Positions 42,572 through 55,800 of a DNA stretch of 64,000 nucleotides are shown one piece after another. The position numbers and the translations under genes were made by a program. The stretch spans positions 1,674,001 through 1,738,000 of the forward strand of contig JAHRBS010000002.1 of assembly GCA_024305745.1 (NCBI GenBank), given 5' to 3'. The notes beneath the pieces were generated by a model. It was not told the DNA's origin, searched no databases, and saw nothing but the letters and a program-made list of their open reading frames with translations. Source of the stretch: Polyporus tsugae. Taxonomy: Eukaryota > Basidiomycota > Agaricomycetes > Polyporales > Polyporaceae. The first letter of the stretch is position 1; every line of letters begins with the position of its first letter.

Positions 42572-45484
42572 ATGGCTGAACCGCAATTCGAGGCAACAGC
42601 CGTCCAGAAGCGTCCAACCTTCGACACTGTGGACGCCAACAAGCAGACGCCTCGAAGGAATACTACAAATAACTCAGCAATCGCAAGAGCAACCTCACGC
42701 ACCTCCGCAGTCTCCCGTCGCTCAGAAATCGTTCGCAAGCTCACCATGCCTCCCAAGCCCGTTGGACCAGCACCGCCTCTTTGGCAAGGAATAAAGGCCA
42801 TCGTCCTCATGTCTTGTGAGTCGCTGTATTCAACCTAGTTGTGTTCGTCCCTGATCCACCAGCTGTGTAGGGTTAAACGTCCTGCTTGTGTTTATCCCGA
42901 TCTCGGTGTGTACCCTGCGCGCGCCTTCCTGACGTCGTTGCTTATCGTCTCGGTAGTGGGCTTGCCATTTCGCATTGCCCAAATCTGACAACAACGATAC
43001 TCTCACCTTCGTTTGTGCGTATATCCTTCTTCCACCGCCCATCCCACGTTGACTCTCCCCTAGTCTCGTTCCTTGCCATCGTCCCTTTGGCGAAGGTAGC
43101 TATCCTATTCACGTATTGTTCGCCAGCACGTCTCTCATCTCGCATATAGCTGCTTGCATTTGCGACGGATGAGCTTTCTATGCGTGTTGGGCAAACCCTT
43201 GCAGGTCTTCTCAATGCCACGCTGGTATGCACTCTCGCCACTGTGGTCTATTGACTTGTCTCACCACCTCAACTTGTAGGGCAATGCGTGCGTTACCTCG
43301 CTTCACAACCTCTTTCCCATGCTGACATACTTGACGCTTTGATGACCAGCGTTGAACTGATCGTAGCTGTATGTGTCTCATACTCATTATCCATACTCCC
43401 TTCCTGCACTGACGTCGGACCTGTCTCCAGATCATCGCCCTTGTCCAGTGTCAACTTCAAGTCGTCCAGGCGTCTCGTATGTACTGGCTAGCCATTCTTC
43501 GATTCACCTACTTCCGAGTAACTGACAATGACGTCTCGCAGTTGTGGGCTCCATCTTGAGTAACCTGTGTGCGTCTATCTAACCACATTTGGCGCCTAGT
43601 TTTCGTTGTATACTGATCCAGAGTGCACCTGGTGATGCGTAACGTCCTGCAGTGTTGGTCCTCGGAATGTGTTTCTTCGCGGGCGGCACAAGGTTCTCGG
43701 AGCAGGGATTCGGAATCAGTGCGTATCGGTCTCACACTTACTTCCCACCGGGGCTGTGTGCAATTCTCATGCTCACCGTTTTCTCTCCCTGCCTCTTAAC
43801 TACTCCCGATTCGGTCGGTTGTATCGTGGGTCGGGCATTCCTGTGCACTCAACAGGTGTCACACAACTCAACTCGTCGCTGCTCACAATATCCGTCATCG
43901 CCGTCCTGCTCCCCGCTGCTTTCCACACGACTGCGGGTGCCGCAATCCCCGACGACCAGGAGTCCAAGGATATCCTGGCAGTCAGTCACGGAGTGAGTCT
44001 GATTTGCTGGATATCTGGCTGCATCAGGTACAGACCACTGACGGCGTCTCACTTGAATCTGTTCTCAGGCTGCAATCATCCTTCTCATCAGTGCGTGTGT
44101 TCCCATGATTGAGGTATCCAGATCGAACTGACGTAAACCATCCGTCCAATCTGTCAACCACCTGCGTCATTCCTGCCGTGCCGCTGGCACTCAGTCTACT
44201 TGTCGTACTTGGTCTTCCAGCTATTTTCGCACAAGGACCTGTACGATGACAAACACCCGGACATCTTCAAGTCCACCAAGTACCAGGGACGGTTAAGGAG
44301 AAGACGGACGCAGACCGCTCCCGTGGCAGCTGAGCCCGACGCGTCGTCGGTCCCCTTGGCTCGCATCACGAGCGGCAGCTTCACAGGTTCTCCCCCGACA
44401 AGCCCATCGGCCGGGCATCGCGAACTGCCCGACACTGAGAGCGCCCCTGTTTCTCAGCCCGAATCCGAGGATGAGGGAGAGGAGACGCCTCAGATGAGCG
44501 TCGGGCTCACCATCGGCCTGCTCGTCGTTGTGACTGTAGTGAGTTCGGCTCTCCAGCTCAGCCTCCCGATTTCGCCAACAGAACGCTGACCGCTGAATCC
44601 TGACAGATCGTTGCGGTTACCGCGGAGTGGCTTGTCGACTCCATTGATGGTCTGACCGGCAGTGGCAAGATCAGCAAGGAGTTTGTTGGTATGATTCTGC
44701 TTCCGATTGTCGGCAACGCCGCAGGTACGCTCCTTGAGCACTGTCCCCGAACGTGGATTCACGGTATTTACCCTCGGTCTCTACCTCTCACAGAGCACGT
44801 AACGGCTGTCACCGTATCAGTCAAGGATAAGCTCACGCTATCTCTCGGCGTCGCGGTTGGCTCGAGTATCGTACGTCCTGCCCCCCTAACACCCTCCTAT
44901 TTGGCATATGATGCGATGGTCTGACGCGACTTGGGAATTCGTGCACAGCAAATCGCCCTCTTTGTTATCCCGTTCATTGTTACTCTCGGCTGGATCATCG
45001 GCAAGCCGCTCAGCCTGCTCTTCGACCCGTTCGAGTCCATCGTGCTCTTCCTGTCCGGTGCGTTCATTGTTCACCTGACCGATGCACGCACTCTCGGCCC
45101 GCGCTAACGTCTCCTCCGCAGTGCTCGTGGTCAACTACGTCGTGCAAGACGGCAAGAGGTGAGTCGATTCTGATGTCGTACCACAGCGCCAGTGGCGTTG
45201 TCCACGCAAATGCCGTGCATCCCGACTCATCTCCGCGCTCCGTTACTCCGTGGTTGCCAACGCGCTGCTAACACGTTCCCGCTTCTTTTTTACTTTCCCC
45301 AACGCAGCAATTGGCTAGAAGGCATGATCCTCATGTGTCTGTATGTCATCATCGCCGTTACGTTCTGGTACTACCCCGGTACGTGTTACGTCCTTGCCGG
45401 CCTGTTCCGTCGACCTTTGTACACTCACTCACCGCCTTCGCACCTGTAGGAGTAAACGAGCTTCAAGAACTCCTGACCTGCTAA
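42572..45484 (+). CDS. VCX1: Vacuolar Ca2+/H+ exchanger (CAX family)
   Basis: Moves Ca2+ into the vacuole in exchange for protons, controlling cytosolic calcium. Exons in order: a basic cytosolic N terminus; LNVLLVFIPIS; a segment ending SDNNDTLTFV; VSFLAIVPLAK-like; ATDELSMRVGQTLAG and LLNATL; then GNAVELIVAIIALVQCQ, the first alpha repeat with its ion-binding Glu; LVLGMCFFAGGTRFSEQGFG; TQLNSSLLTISVIAVLLPAA; a long acidic central loop (SQPESEDEGEETPQ); then GMILLPIVGNAAEHVTAVTV, the second alpha repeat; and a C-terminal membrane pair ending YYPGVNELQELLTC, TAA at 45482-45484. Around a dozen introns, with exons as small as 8 nt (43280-43287). Both GNA-E motifs are intact after splicing. It is convergent with FOX2. 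Confidence 0.9.
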
Positions 45485-46008
45485 ACATCATGAACTGCGA
45501 CACACCCCGACACTCCTCGATCTTACGACTCTTTGGAGGGCACGCACATGCACAACGGACACGATAACAAGTACTGTAGCTTAGCATTTCATATACCGGC
45601 CACATATACCACTTCAGCCACACCGTTCTCCGTAATGCCCTCTATTATCTGGTCAGTCACTCGTTTCTTTCCCGTTCTTCCTCGCCATCGCATCTGGTTA
45701 CCCCTGTTCTGCTCTTTAATATCTCAATTTATTTGCCTCATCCACGGCTGGCTGAGCGTTCATTGCATACGTTGTTGCACCATGTCTTTGACCTTTGGTT
45801 TTGTTGCGCTGTGCCTAGAGTTAACGCTAACGATACCCCACGCTTCGGATCGCACGTTCGCACTGCTATCCCTGGTACAGCCTACTCCGCCTCCTCCAAA
45901 CAGAAGGTTTCCATAGAACTACAGGAAAGGAAACAATAAAGATACAGCACGCAGCTGGAAAAGTACACGGCATGTCTATCTAGAGTTCGCGCGCCCTTGG
46001 CTAATAAT
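45485..46008. other. Intergenic spacer between convergent VCX1 and FOX2
   Basis: 524 bp holding both 3' ends. Short frames have no family features; an AATAAA on the plus strand near 45936 may serve VCX1 polyadenylation. Confidence 0.5.
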
Positions 46009-49000
46009 TCAAAGCTTCGCCTTAAGTGGGGTACCCGGGTTCACAAGCGTCGCAGCTGCTGCCGCGAGGACAGTCGTCTGGCGCTCCTTGACCTTCGTAG
46101 CTGCGTGGTGGGAACGATATCTCTATGTTAGCCTCCTCCGTTTCTCACAGGACACCGCCCCATCGCGGGCGAGAAGCACGGAAGGCACTCACTGAAGATA
46201 ATCTTATCGCCCTCCTTCCACATCTCGGTCACTAGTGTCTCGCCCGGATATACGACGCCTGCAAACCTAATACACCGTGCGCCCCAGTCAAGGGTCAGTA
46301 ATCAGGCCGCTCAACGATAGCAGAAGAAAAGTCGGCGTCCATTGTGGCTTCAAGCGCACGGATAGCTGGGTACGAGGGAGTGGTATACGTACCGCACTTT
46401 GATATCCTTGTACTCGCCAAAGGTCTTAAGGATGTGCTTGCCCGAAATACCCATCGAGCAGAGCCCTAACGCCCAGAGGTCAGCGACAACGGACGCAGAC
46501 AAGAATACTTGGCAGATTGGGCAGGTAATCACCGTGCAAGATGGGTTTGTCGAATCCACCGACTGCGGCGAATTCAGGGAGAATCTAATTAGAAGAAGGG
46601 TCAGGAGACTGGCGGAAATTGAGCCTGGTAGCGAGGACGTACATGGAGGGGATTTGAGTCACCGCTCAGCCTGCAACAGTCGTACACGAAGTCAGTGTGT
46701 CATACAATTTGAGGGCGGTGTCGCAGCAGCGGAGAATCTTAATAGACGAAGGCTCACCTGTACAACGCGGCCTGGGTAGGGAGGGTCTTCTCTTCGACCA
46801 CGGCGTCCGGCTTCCGCTTGGGAATAGAGTTTTCTGCGGACGCTGGGCCGCGGTCTGTAGGAAGGGCGGTATTCAACGAGGCTTGCACCTGTTTCGCAAA
46901 GCATGTCATACACACCTTTGCCTGCCCGCTTTCCGCCAAAGCCGCCCGAGCCACGAATAAACACCGTGGACTGGTTCTCGAAGATGACCTTCCCCGTGTG
47001 CTTGTCCTTGGTCTCGACGATGGCGGTGACTGCAGCAGCCTTGCCCTTGTCCAGAACCTCCATCAACCTATCCCCAGACTAGTCTCAGCCGCGTTTCTCA
47101 GTCTGTCCCAACCACTCTCCCAGCTCACCTAGCCTCGTTGACGAGCTCGCCACTGGTCGGGATGGGCGCCTTAACGGACAAGAACTGCTCGCCGTGGAGC
47201 AGCTTCGCCTTTACGTGAAGACGTGGTCAGTATCCATATACACAGAACCACAGAACCACACACAGGGTTGAAGTTCGGCAAGAAATCGAACGACAGGCCC
47301 GCGCTCGCGAGGAACTGGGGGATGACTCCGAACGTCGGCAGCGCGGCGAAGTCTTCGTGGTTCTCGTAAGTCCACTGCAGCTCCTGCTCAGTAGCGCCGA
47401 TGCCCAGATTGTACAGGATAACGTCGCGCTCGGTGTAGCTGAACTCGACCGGCTCTTGCGGCTCCTTCTTCGCCTGCGCGACGACTTCGGAATCCTCGGG
47501 GTCCGCGTACGGGCTTTCGGAGTCGGAGCCGCTAGCGCCGTCCTCATCCACGTTGCCAAAGTTCTCGGCGATCTGCATGAACGCCTCCTGAGTGCTCCCA
47601 GGGTTCGTGGCACGGCCATCGTCTACGTTCTCCGTGAGCACTCGCAGAGGAGGAAAAGTTACGGCGAGCTGTATACGCACCGAAGTCAGTGAACGCTTTC
47701 CATTGCGCGATGATGTGCTCAGGCTGCAATGGCCTGTTAACGGGGAAGCCATGCCCGCCCGCACGCTGCCAGCGGATCTGCGAGACCCAACCACCAGCGA
47801 CCTGGAAAGTGCCACCGGTCGTCTCATCATTTGCGTCGCTGCTGAGGTATCCAACGACGGGCGCAATGTACTCCTCCTTGATAGCTTCCACGTTACCGCC
47901 CGCCCTAACAAACGTTTAGCACCGCTCGGTCGCAGTGTACCTGATTACGCGCTGTGCTCACCGACCAAGGCCCGCTGAAGCGCCTGCGGAGGGAATGACA
48001 ACGTTCGCAAAGATGTTGTACTTCTTTCCCTCGATAGCTAGCGTCTTGGTGAAGCCGAGGATACCGGCCTTCGCCGTGGAGTAATTCACAAGCCCGGGTA
48101 GCCCATCTAGGCAACAAGGTCAGGCTTGCTCTAGGTGAATCCGGGAGGCCGGACTCACAGAGACCGCCCTGGGATCCCATGGTTACAATGCGACCGTACT
48201 TCTGCTTGACGAAAATGGGCCAAAGAGCCTTTGCGCACTAATCATAGGGGTCAATTTCTTCACCTTCCCCTATCCTGTAGTGGGATGTGTGGATGCAGCA
48301 CCCCAAAAATACCGAGAAGCAGCGGACTTGACCTCGGAAACCCCCAAGGAAAACACCTTTCGCTGTATTCTCCGGTAAAACGAGTAACCGGATGATCCTC
48401 GGAGGGTCCTGCTGTGTCCCGTCTCCTCCGAGCCGCTGCATCCACATCCAACATTCTGCAATTTCCCCTTACCTTGTAAGTGGCCCTGAGGTGGACAGCA
48501 AGGAGCTCATCCCAGTCCTTCTCAGAGAGCTTCTCAAACGCGCTCGGGCGAACGAAGCCGGCGTTTGCAACAAGGACGTGTGCGCCACCGAACTTGTCCA
48601 GCGCGGCCTTGACGATGCCCTCGCCGTCTTCCGCAGAAGTGACAGCAGCAACGGCCTTGCCGCCAGCTATGCCGCAAACCTGTCAGCACCAGACCAAGGC
48701 GGTTCTATATAGCACAAATGTACCCTTCGTGATCTCGCCAACAATGGACTGAGCTGTCTGGGCGTTGACGTCGTTGACGACGACGTTGGCACCCAGACGT
48801 GCGTAAAGCAAAGCATATGCACGGCCGAGTCCAGAACCGGCGCCCGTAACGATGACCGTCTTCCCGTCAAAGCGAACTTCTTGTGACGCCTGAGGGTTTT
48901 CGGTGATCTTTGAGGACTCAGCGATCTTGGCCTAAGTGGACGTTAGTGTGGTTGCGAAGGAAAGGTTACGAACACGTTTACCTTGATATCGAAATCAGGG

Positions 49001-50244
49001 AGATATTGAGGGCTAGTAAACATGTCTGAATACCGGACGATGGGCCAAGGATATGATGTCTTACTGTTCCGGGTCAGTGTCGAAGTCAATAACTTGCTCC
49101 CACTTTTCTTGCACCTACAGATCGTGTTAGGGACCACATATGTTCTTCAAGATGCCAGACAGCTCACAGCCGAAGGAGTGAAAGTCTTGTCGGTTTTGAA
49201 TGCCGCGCCCTTGCTGCGCTCCCACCGAATCTCCGCAATATAGCCGGCGCCGACCTCGAAGATCCTGCCACTCGCGTCCGCACCTTCTGGGTGGGTGATG
49301 GCAAGAACGAATGGCGCGACAAACTCGGGCTACAATACCATTGGCATTCATGTTCGAGCTCTGAGCTTGCGAATACGACTACTCACCTTCAAGTTTGCAA
49401 GCATCTCCGGGGGCATGATGGTTTCCGTCATGGCGGAAGCAGCCATCTACACAGGGGAGGATGAGGGGTAGAACGCGAGGCAGCCAAGACAGAGAAGCGT
49501 ACGGGGGCGACAACCATCGACTTGATGTTCCACCGCGCACCCTCGGCGGCTAGTGCCTTGGTGAATCCGACCAAACCCATCTTCGCCGCGCTGTAGTTCG
49601 CCTGTCCGAAGTTACCGTACAAGCCAGCAGCGCTAGCCGTGTTAACTATACGACCGAAGCCCTGCTTCTGGAAGTGGGGCCAGGCAGCCTTGGCGCAGGC
49701 ATATGAGCCCTTAAGGTGAACAGCCATGATCTGGTCCCATTCCTGATCCGACATGTTCTTGAAACTACGAAAGGCACGGATATGTAGCCAGCAAGCATGA
49801 GCGAGACCGGATTGAACGTACCCCTTGTCTCGTAGAATACCAGCGTTGTTGATGAGGATGGTGACGTTTCCGAAAGCGTCGATAGCAGTCTTAATAACTG
49901 CCTCCCCATCCGTTACGGAGGAGTTGTTCACGACAGCCTTGCCTCCCGCTTCATTGAAGTCCTCCGATTCATGTCCTTTCTCCCCAGTACTTATTCAAGA
50001 CAACTACGCACCATTCGTGATCTCGTCCACAACCTTCTGCGCCGCTTCCTTGTTGAAATCGTTCACGACGACGTTCGCACCCCGCGACGCGAAGAGCAAC
50101 GAGTACCTGTGTGTGACATCACCATATTGCTGTCAGCTTCCGTGCCATGACATTCCACAAGCGAAGATGCCCGCACGCCTTGCCGAGACCACCTCCTGCA
50201 CCAGTGACGATGACGGTCTGTCCTTTGAACGAGAGTTGCGACAT
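46009..50244 (-). CDS. FOX2: Peroxisomal multifunctional beta-oxidation enzyme (Fox2)
   Basis: Hydrates trans-2-enoyl-CoA to the (3R)-hydroxy ester and oxidises that to 3-ketoacyl-CoA, steps 2 and 3 of peroxisomal beta-oxidation. Domain order from the ATG at 50244: dehydrogenase A ([29 protein letters not shown]; catalytic NYSAAK), dehydrogenase B ([31 protein letters not shown]-like), then 2-enoyl-CoA hydratase 2, whose hot-dog motif is SGDSNPLH...GFDKPILHG with the catalytic Asp and His present. The last residues are [16 protein letters not shown] is a peroxisomal targeting signal type 1. Two dehydrogenase domains plus hydratase is the normal fungal layout, about 900 residues. Around fifteen short introns. 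The racemase gene lies 377 bp upstream on the same strand. Confidence 0.93.
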
Positions 50245-50250
50245 AGCACG

Positions 50251-50276
50251 GATAGATAGATAGATAGATAGATAGA
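50251..50276. repeat. (GATA)n microsatellite next to the FOX2 start
   Basis: Six GATA units plus a partial one, beginning 7 bp upstream of the FOX2 ATG, so it lies in the 5' leader (as TATC repeats on the sense strand). Length changes would not alter the protein but could change leader length or bind GATA factors. Confidence 0.85.
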
Positions 50277-50620
50277 GTGGTGGGTCGTGAAATGAGAGGT
50301 TGGAGATGGTCCGACTCGCACCTGCGGGGTTATAGCGTCCACCTCCGCATGTGATATCGCCCTTCCGGCTGCCTTTACACCCCCCACGTGAAACGCATTC
50401 ATAGACGCCCTCCGCCTTGAACTTGAACGGTACCGGTGTAAGTAAGACGTGAGGGACCTACAACCGAGTTTACAAACTGCAGGTGTAATTGGCCTTGCAG
50501 GTTTGAAAGAAACCTTCGGCCTGGGCATGCGAGGGCCCAGAGATGTTGTACAATTAAAAGATACCGGACGAGACCTTTACATGCTATGCAAGAAAGAAAT
50601 GGACTTCTGGTCCGACCCTC

Positions 50621-52273
50621 TCAAAGCTTCGCCCTAGCTCCCTTTCCGAGTGCACCATCCTCTCGAAGCCTTGCCCTCTCCTGGGTACTCAACCCTAGTT
50701 CAGACAATATTTGCTCGGTATGTTCTCCACGCGATAACATGGCAGACTGTGACCAATCGGAGGAGCTTGAGAAGACTGGAAGAATAGAAGGCGTCCTCGA
50801 CAGATCGGGGTGCGGCTGTGGGACAATAGCCCTATGCGATGGAGTCGAAGCCACGGCAGCAGCTTCGTGCCTCGAGAGGACCGGAAGGACACACGCATCA
50901 ATGCCTGAAGAACGGTCTTAGTAGGTTGGCCGCATACTGATGCGGGGGACGACGAACCATGGAACACCTTTGTCCAGTAGTTGCGAGGCTTGAGTTTGAA
51001 TCCCGTTTCCATGAACTCCTTCATGCGAGGCCATAGATCCCTGTCGTGCTGGCCATCTTGAGATGGCTTCCATCCATCTACCGTGAAGTCCTGGGGCAAC
51101 GCCTCAAGGAAATGGTCGAGGAATAGCCGGAAGAACTGCGGCTCTAAGCATGCCACAGACACCCATTGACCATCCGCACAAGTGTAGATGTTGTAGTAAG
51201 GGCAACCGCCATCCAGGAGACCTGTTGCCCTCGTCTCGCCGAAAGGGGGAAGACGAAGTTCCGAGAGAAGGAGTGGGAAAGAAGCAAGGTAGCGTACACC
51301 TGTGACCTATACAGTAGTTAGACCGTCATACCTAAAGGTATTGATGCGGGGTGCATACCATATCTGAATTTACGACCTGTCCAAGACCACTCCGACTCCG
51401 TTCAATGAGCGCAAGCAAGATGCCCATAGCACACATCAAACCTCCGCCGCCGAAATCCGCAAGGAGGTTCAGAGGGAACTCTGGTTTCCCCTCTCCAGGG
51501 AACATCTAGCACGACCAATTCAGCTCCGGCACGAGGCCCGCAAATGGGAGTCAGACGAACGGAAAGAACCCCGCTCACGGCGATGTAATTTAAGTCATGG
51601 CCTGAGCAAGATAACCCATCAGCCCTAAAGGTCAACGTTTCTGGAGGCTTGTTCGGACCGACCCGCCATATCCTTATGCGGACCTGCACAATCCTTCGGT
51701 CAATTCGCACACGGGGTACGCCCATCTCACGAAGGAGTGCCCACCTGTCCGAGGGAACCCTACCAATCGCGCATATACGAGCTTCCTGTTCGCCCCTTTG
51801 GTCCTCGAAGCCGAGTCCCCGAGAAACACCTCAGGACCAAGCCTTAACCTCTCCATGACCCCAGGACGGAAGGGGTCTATGAGGACATCCGCCTGCTCTA
51901 CGAGCTTCCGGACGACCGCATACCCACTCGGTGTCTGCCATATGTTTCCATGTCAGCGAATACCTATTGGACTCCAAGCGCGATGCACGAACCTTGGGGT
52001 CAATTGCGATTGACCGCTTTCCTCGTGCCAGGATGTCTGGCGTAACGGTGCCAATGAGATCGGGGCGGTCGACTCGAACGACCTCCGCGCCAAAGTCCGC
52101 GAGGATCATACCCGCCATTGGGCCGGGAGCAAGTCCTGCAAACTGATCTAACCTCAGTTCACCGTGACTTCATAGCGCCCCACAATAATGCCATAGGTGA
52201 GAGATTGGGATGAACCTACCTCGACAACTTTGATCCCGGTGAGGGGGAGTTTGCTCTGTGATGTACTTGCCAT
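50621..52273 (-). CDS. AMACR: Alpha-methylacyl-CoA racemase (CoA-transferase family III)
   Basis: Interconverts (2R)- and (2S)-2-methylacyl-CoA so that branched-chain acids can enter beta-oxidation. Order: [87 protein letters not shown] with the active-site His; [20 protein letters not shown] with the active-site Asp; [10 protein letters not shown]; and VACLEPQFF, matching the active-site Glu region of racemases. These make a racemase more likely than a CoA-transferase of the same family. It ends [11 protein letters not shown], a C-terminal AKL peroxisome signal. Introns near 51970, 51550, 51330 and 50930; the 51700-51500 part is tentative. Start: ATG at 52271-52273. Same strand as FOX2, which follows 377 bp downstream. 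Confidence 0.88.
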
Positions 52274-52823
52274 AGCGTGGTATTGGGTTGGGTTCACCAG
52301 TTTTCCACTGACGAGTTGGTTGGGGTCCAATGTGTTCGCACACTGCGGCGCCTCTGATTGTCTGCTCCGGGGCCTCCGGCGGAACATCATACGGCTTTCG
52401 GCTGTTATATGCCGGAGCCCGCGTGACCCCAGCTCTCGACAATGTTGAAGTTCAAGTTGACCAATGACCAGATGTTGGTGCAAGGAAGTACTAGTTTGGA
52501 TGAGTAAGACAACACGCTGCACTCGTTCGGCCCAGGGAGCCATCTACTACAGATACATCATGAACGTCGTGTCAGGACATTGTGCCGTGGTCACCGTCCC
52601 ATAAAACATCAACAAGCGAAAACCAGCAGCCCCACAACAAGAACCGTGCATTAGGTCGGGAATAAAGAAACGTCCATAATGAATAAGATGGACATAACTA
52701 ACCGAAATTGATGGAACCGAAACTCGTGGAGGTCGTGGAGTGTGGGGCGTGATGGAGACTCAAGACAAGTGAGTGTATCTCGTATGCAGATAGATGGCAG
52801 AGAGAGGAGAGAAAGAGGCAAAT

Positions 52824-55800
52824 CTACGAAGCCTCCTTCGCCTTTTCGGCCATCTTGATGTCGCTGAGGGATATGGACGAACGTTCGCACATGCTGCGGA
52901 AGATGCCGCCAGACATGTTGAAAAGGTTCGCGGGCGTGTCAAATTCAGCGATCTGACCTGCGTCGAGGACACAGATCCGGTCGTAACCAATGATCGTGCG
53001 TAACCGATCTGCAGAGGGACAAAATCAGCAAGATGACTGCGGAGTAAAATGGACCAAGAAGACGTACGTGCAATGCACAGGATGGTGCGGTCCTCGAACT
53101 CGCTCGCGATCGTGTCCTGGATCTTCCTGTCGGTCTCGTAGTCTACGGACGCGGTGGCCTCGTCGAGGATGAGGATCTTGCTGCCCTTGACGAGCGCACG
53201 CGCAAGAGAGACGAGTGAACGCTGTCCGATGGACAGGTTGCTCCCCTCATCTTCAATGGGGCTGTCAAGCGTGAAGCGGTTGACAGGTGTATGCGCCCCA
53301 GACCCTCCGCCATCTTTCTCCTCCTCATCATCCCCAGAGTATTCAAGGGTGTCTTTCCTGGTGTCCTCCACCAGGTACGCTCTCCTCAACGCATCCCACA
53401 ATCGCGCGTCGTCGTGGGAGCCAAAAGGATCGAGGTTGCTCCGCAGGGTGCCAGAGAACAGGAGAGGGTCCTGCGGGATGATCGCCAGCGCGTTGCGCAG
53501 GTCGTCGAGACCGATCTTCGAGATATCCACGCCGTCGATAACCATGGAACCTTCGGAAAGCTCAACGAGTCGATACAGCGCGGTCATGATGCTGCTCTTG
53601 CCCGCGCCGGTCCGTCCGACGATACCGATCTTCTCACCTGGCTTCACGGACATCGTCAGGCCCTTGAGGACGGCGGGAAGCTCCGGGCGGTACTTGAGCA
53701 CCACGTCCTTCAGCTCGATCTGCCCGTCCGCAGGCCACGACGCCGGCGGTTTGTGGTCAGGGATCTCGTGCGGCGCTTCCTGCTCGAGCTCCCTCGTGTA
53801 GTGGACGATACGCTCGACGCTGTTGAAGTCGTTCTCGACCTCCGCACTCTGGCGGACCAACCAGCCGAAGGCCTGCTGAACGGAGATGATGTACGACAGC
53901 ACGACGCCAGTCTGCGACGGGGAGATGCTGAAGCGCGTGCCAACGGTGAGGATGGCGACGACGAAGGTGAGGAGGATGCCCATGAGGTCGAGGCGGATAC
54001 CCAGCCACCGCTGATTCGTAACTGTCAGCCAGTACGCACGGTTCTCGATATCGACGCGCTTCCTGTTCTCGATCAGGAACCGCTCCGATTCGCCGTAGGC
54101 ACGGATAGTTGCCAGGCCAGAGAGGGATTCGGAGAAGTGGCTATAGAGCGAGGACCGCAGAACGGCGTCAATGCGCTGGAAAACAGACGTCAGCATTCCC
54201 GCAGAGCAGCAACAGTGGCAATACGAGATACCTTGAGTTCACGCGCACTCGCCCGATAGAATATGGCAGCCCAAACATACGCGATTCCAACGACGCCGAC
54301 AGCGATGAGGAACCATGGCAGGACGATCGCGATCAGGATGACGGCACCCAGGATACTTGACATGGTCGCCACGAACATGCGCATAGCGTCTCCGAGTGTG
54401 TTGTCGATGGTGTCGATGTCCTTGGAGAAGCGGTTCATGATCCGACCAAGAGGCGTGGTCTCGAAGAACGACATGGGAGCGTACATCACGCGAGTGATTG
54501 CGGCGCGGTGCATTGTTTGTGACGCGAAGTAGGTCAGCGACGCGAACGTTGCGCCCATCATGAAGAACGTGATCGCCTGAGAGACACCGAGACCCGCATA
54601 GATGCCCATGTAGAACCCGGAACCAAAGGCCCATTTCCTGCGAAAGAAATGAGTCTTCCTAAAATGCCGTGACAACGAGTAGCACATACCTCTCTTGCCA
54701 GTAGACCAGCCAATACGAGGACATCACCTGTGCTCCTTGCATGAGAGTGACGGAAAGGGCAAGAAGAGGCAGGATGATGTAGCCCTTGCCCGCACGGATG
54801 TACTCCATGTACACCTGGTTGCTGACCGCGCCAGTGTTCCGCTCCTCGACCTGCATCATTGCCGCGCCCTGCTTCCTCTTCTTCATGGCCTCCACAGCCT
54901 TCGCATTTTTCTCACCGTCCTCCTTGTCGTTCTCCACCGCCTCTTCTTCCTTCTCCATCTCGTTCTCCTTGCTCCCGAACTCGTTGACAAACCGCGCAAA
55001 GTCCCCGTTCGCGCCCATGAGGTCCGCGTACGTGCCGTGCTCGCTGATCTTGCCGTCGGACACGGTGTAGATGTAGTCGACCTGCGGGAGGAAGTGAAGT
55101 GCATGCGTGACTAGGATTCGGGTCTTCCCCTGCGCGGCGCCAAGGAAGACGTTTTCAAAGACGTGCTTCCCGACATGGGCGTCGAGCGCGGAGATCGGGT
55201 CGTCGAAGATCTGGATGTCCGCCCCGACGTAGATGGCACGACAGATGTTGATCCGCTGCTTCTGGCCGCCTGAAAGCGAGATGCCCTGTGAGCATGTGTC
55301 AGCGCCGATACACATCCACACACACGCGACAACAAAGACGCACTCGTTCACCGACTTCCGTCATGTCACCGTTAGGAAGGAGATCAAGGTCGGCCTCGAG
55401 ACACGCATCGTGCACTGCCTTCCAGTATCGCTCCTCATCGAAAGGTCGTCCGAACGTGATGTTGTCCCGGACGGTAGCGTTTTGGATCCAGGCGCTCTGC
55501 GGGCAATATGCGACCGTGCCCTTGAATCGAACGGTACCGGCAGTGCGGCGCATCTCGCCGATCATACCCTGAAGCAAAGACGATTTGCCGGAACCGACAG
55601 GGCCTGCGGTGCATCGTAATCAGCCTCCGTTCGAACATGTCGATCCGGGGTTCGAAAATGCTTACCAACGATGGCTGCGAGCTGTCCCTGAGGGATGGAA
55701 AGGTTCACGCCCTTGAGCTTGAAGGTCTCCTCGAGCTTCGCCTCAGCTGCCGGAGGTGGCGGAGTGGGCTTCTTGCCCTGCTTCTTGCCCTTCTTATCCT

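Noticed and set aside
49428..49931. Separate short-chain dehydrogenase gene
   Set aside because: It continues in phase through introns into the second dehydrogenase and hydratase domains and is part of FOX2.
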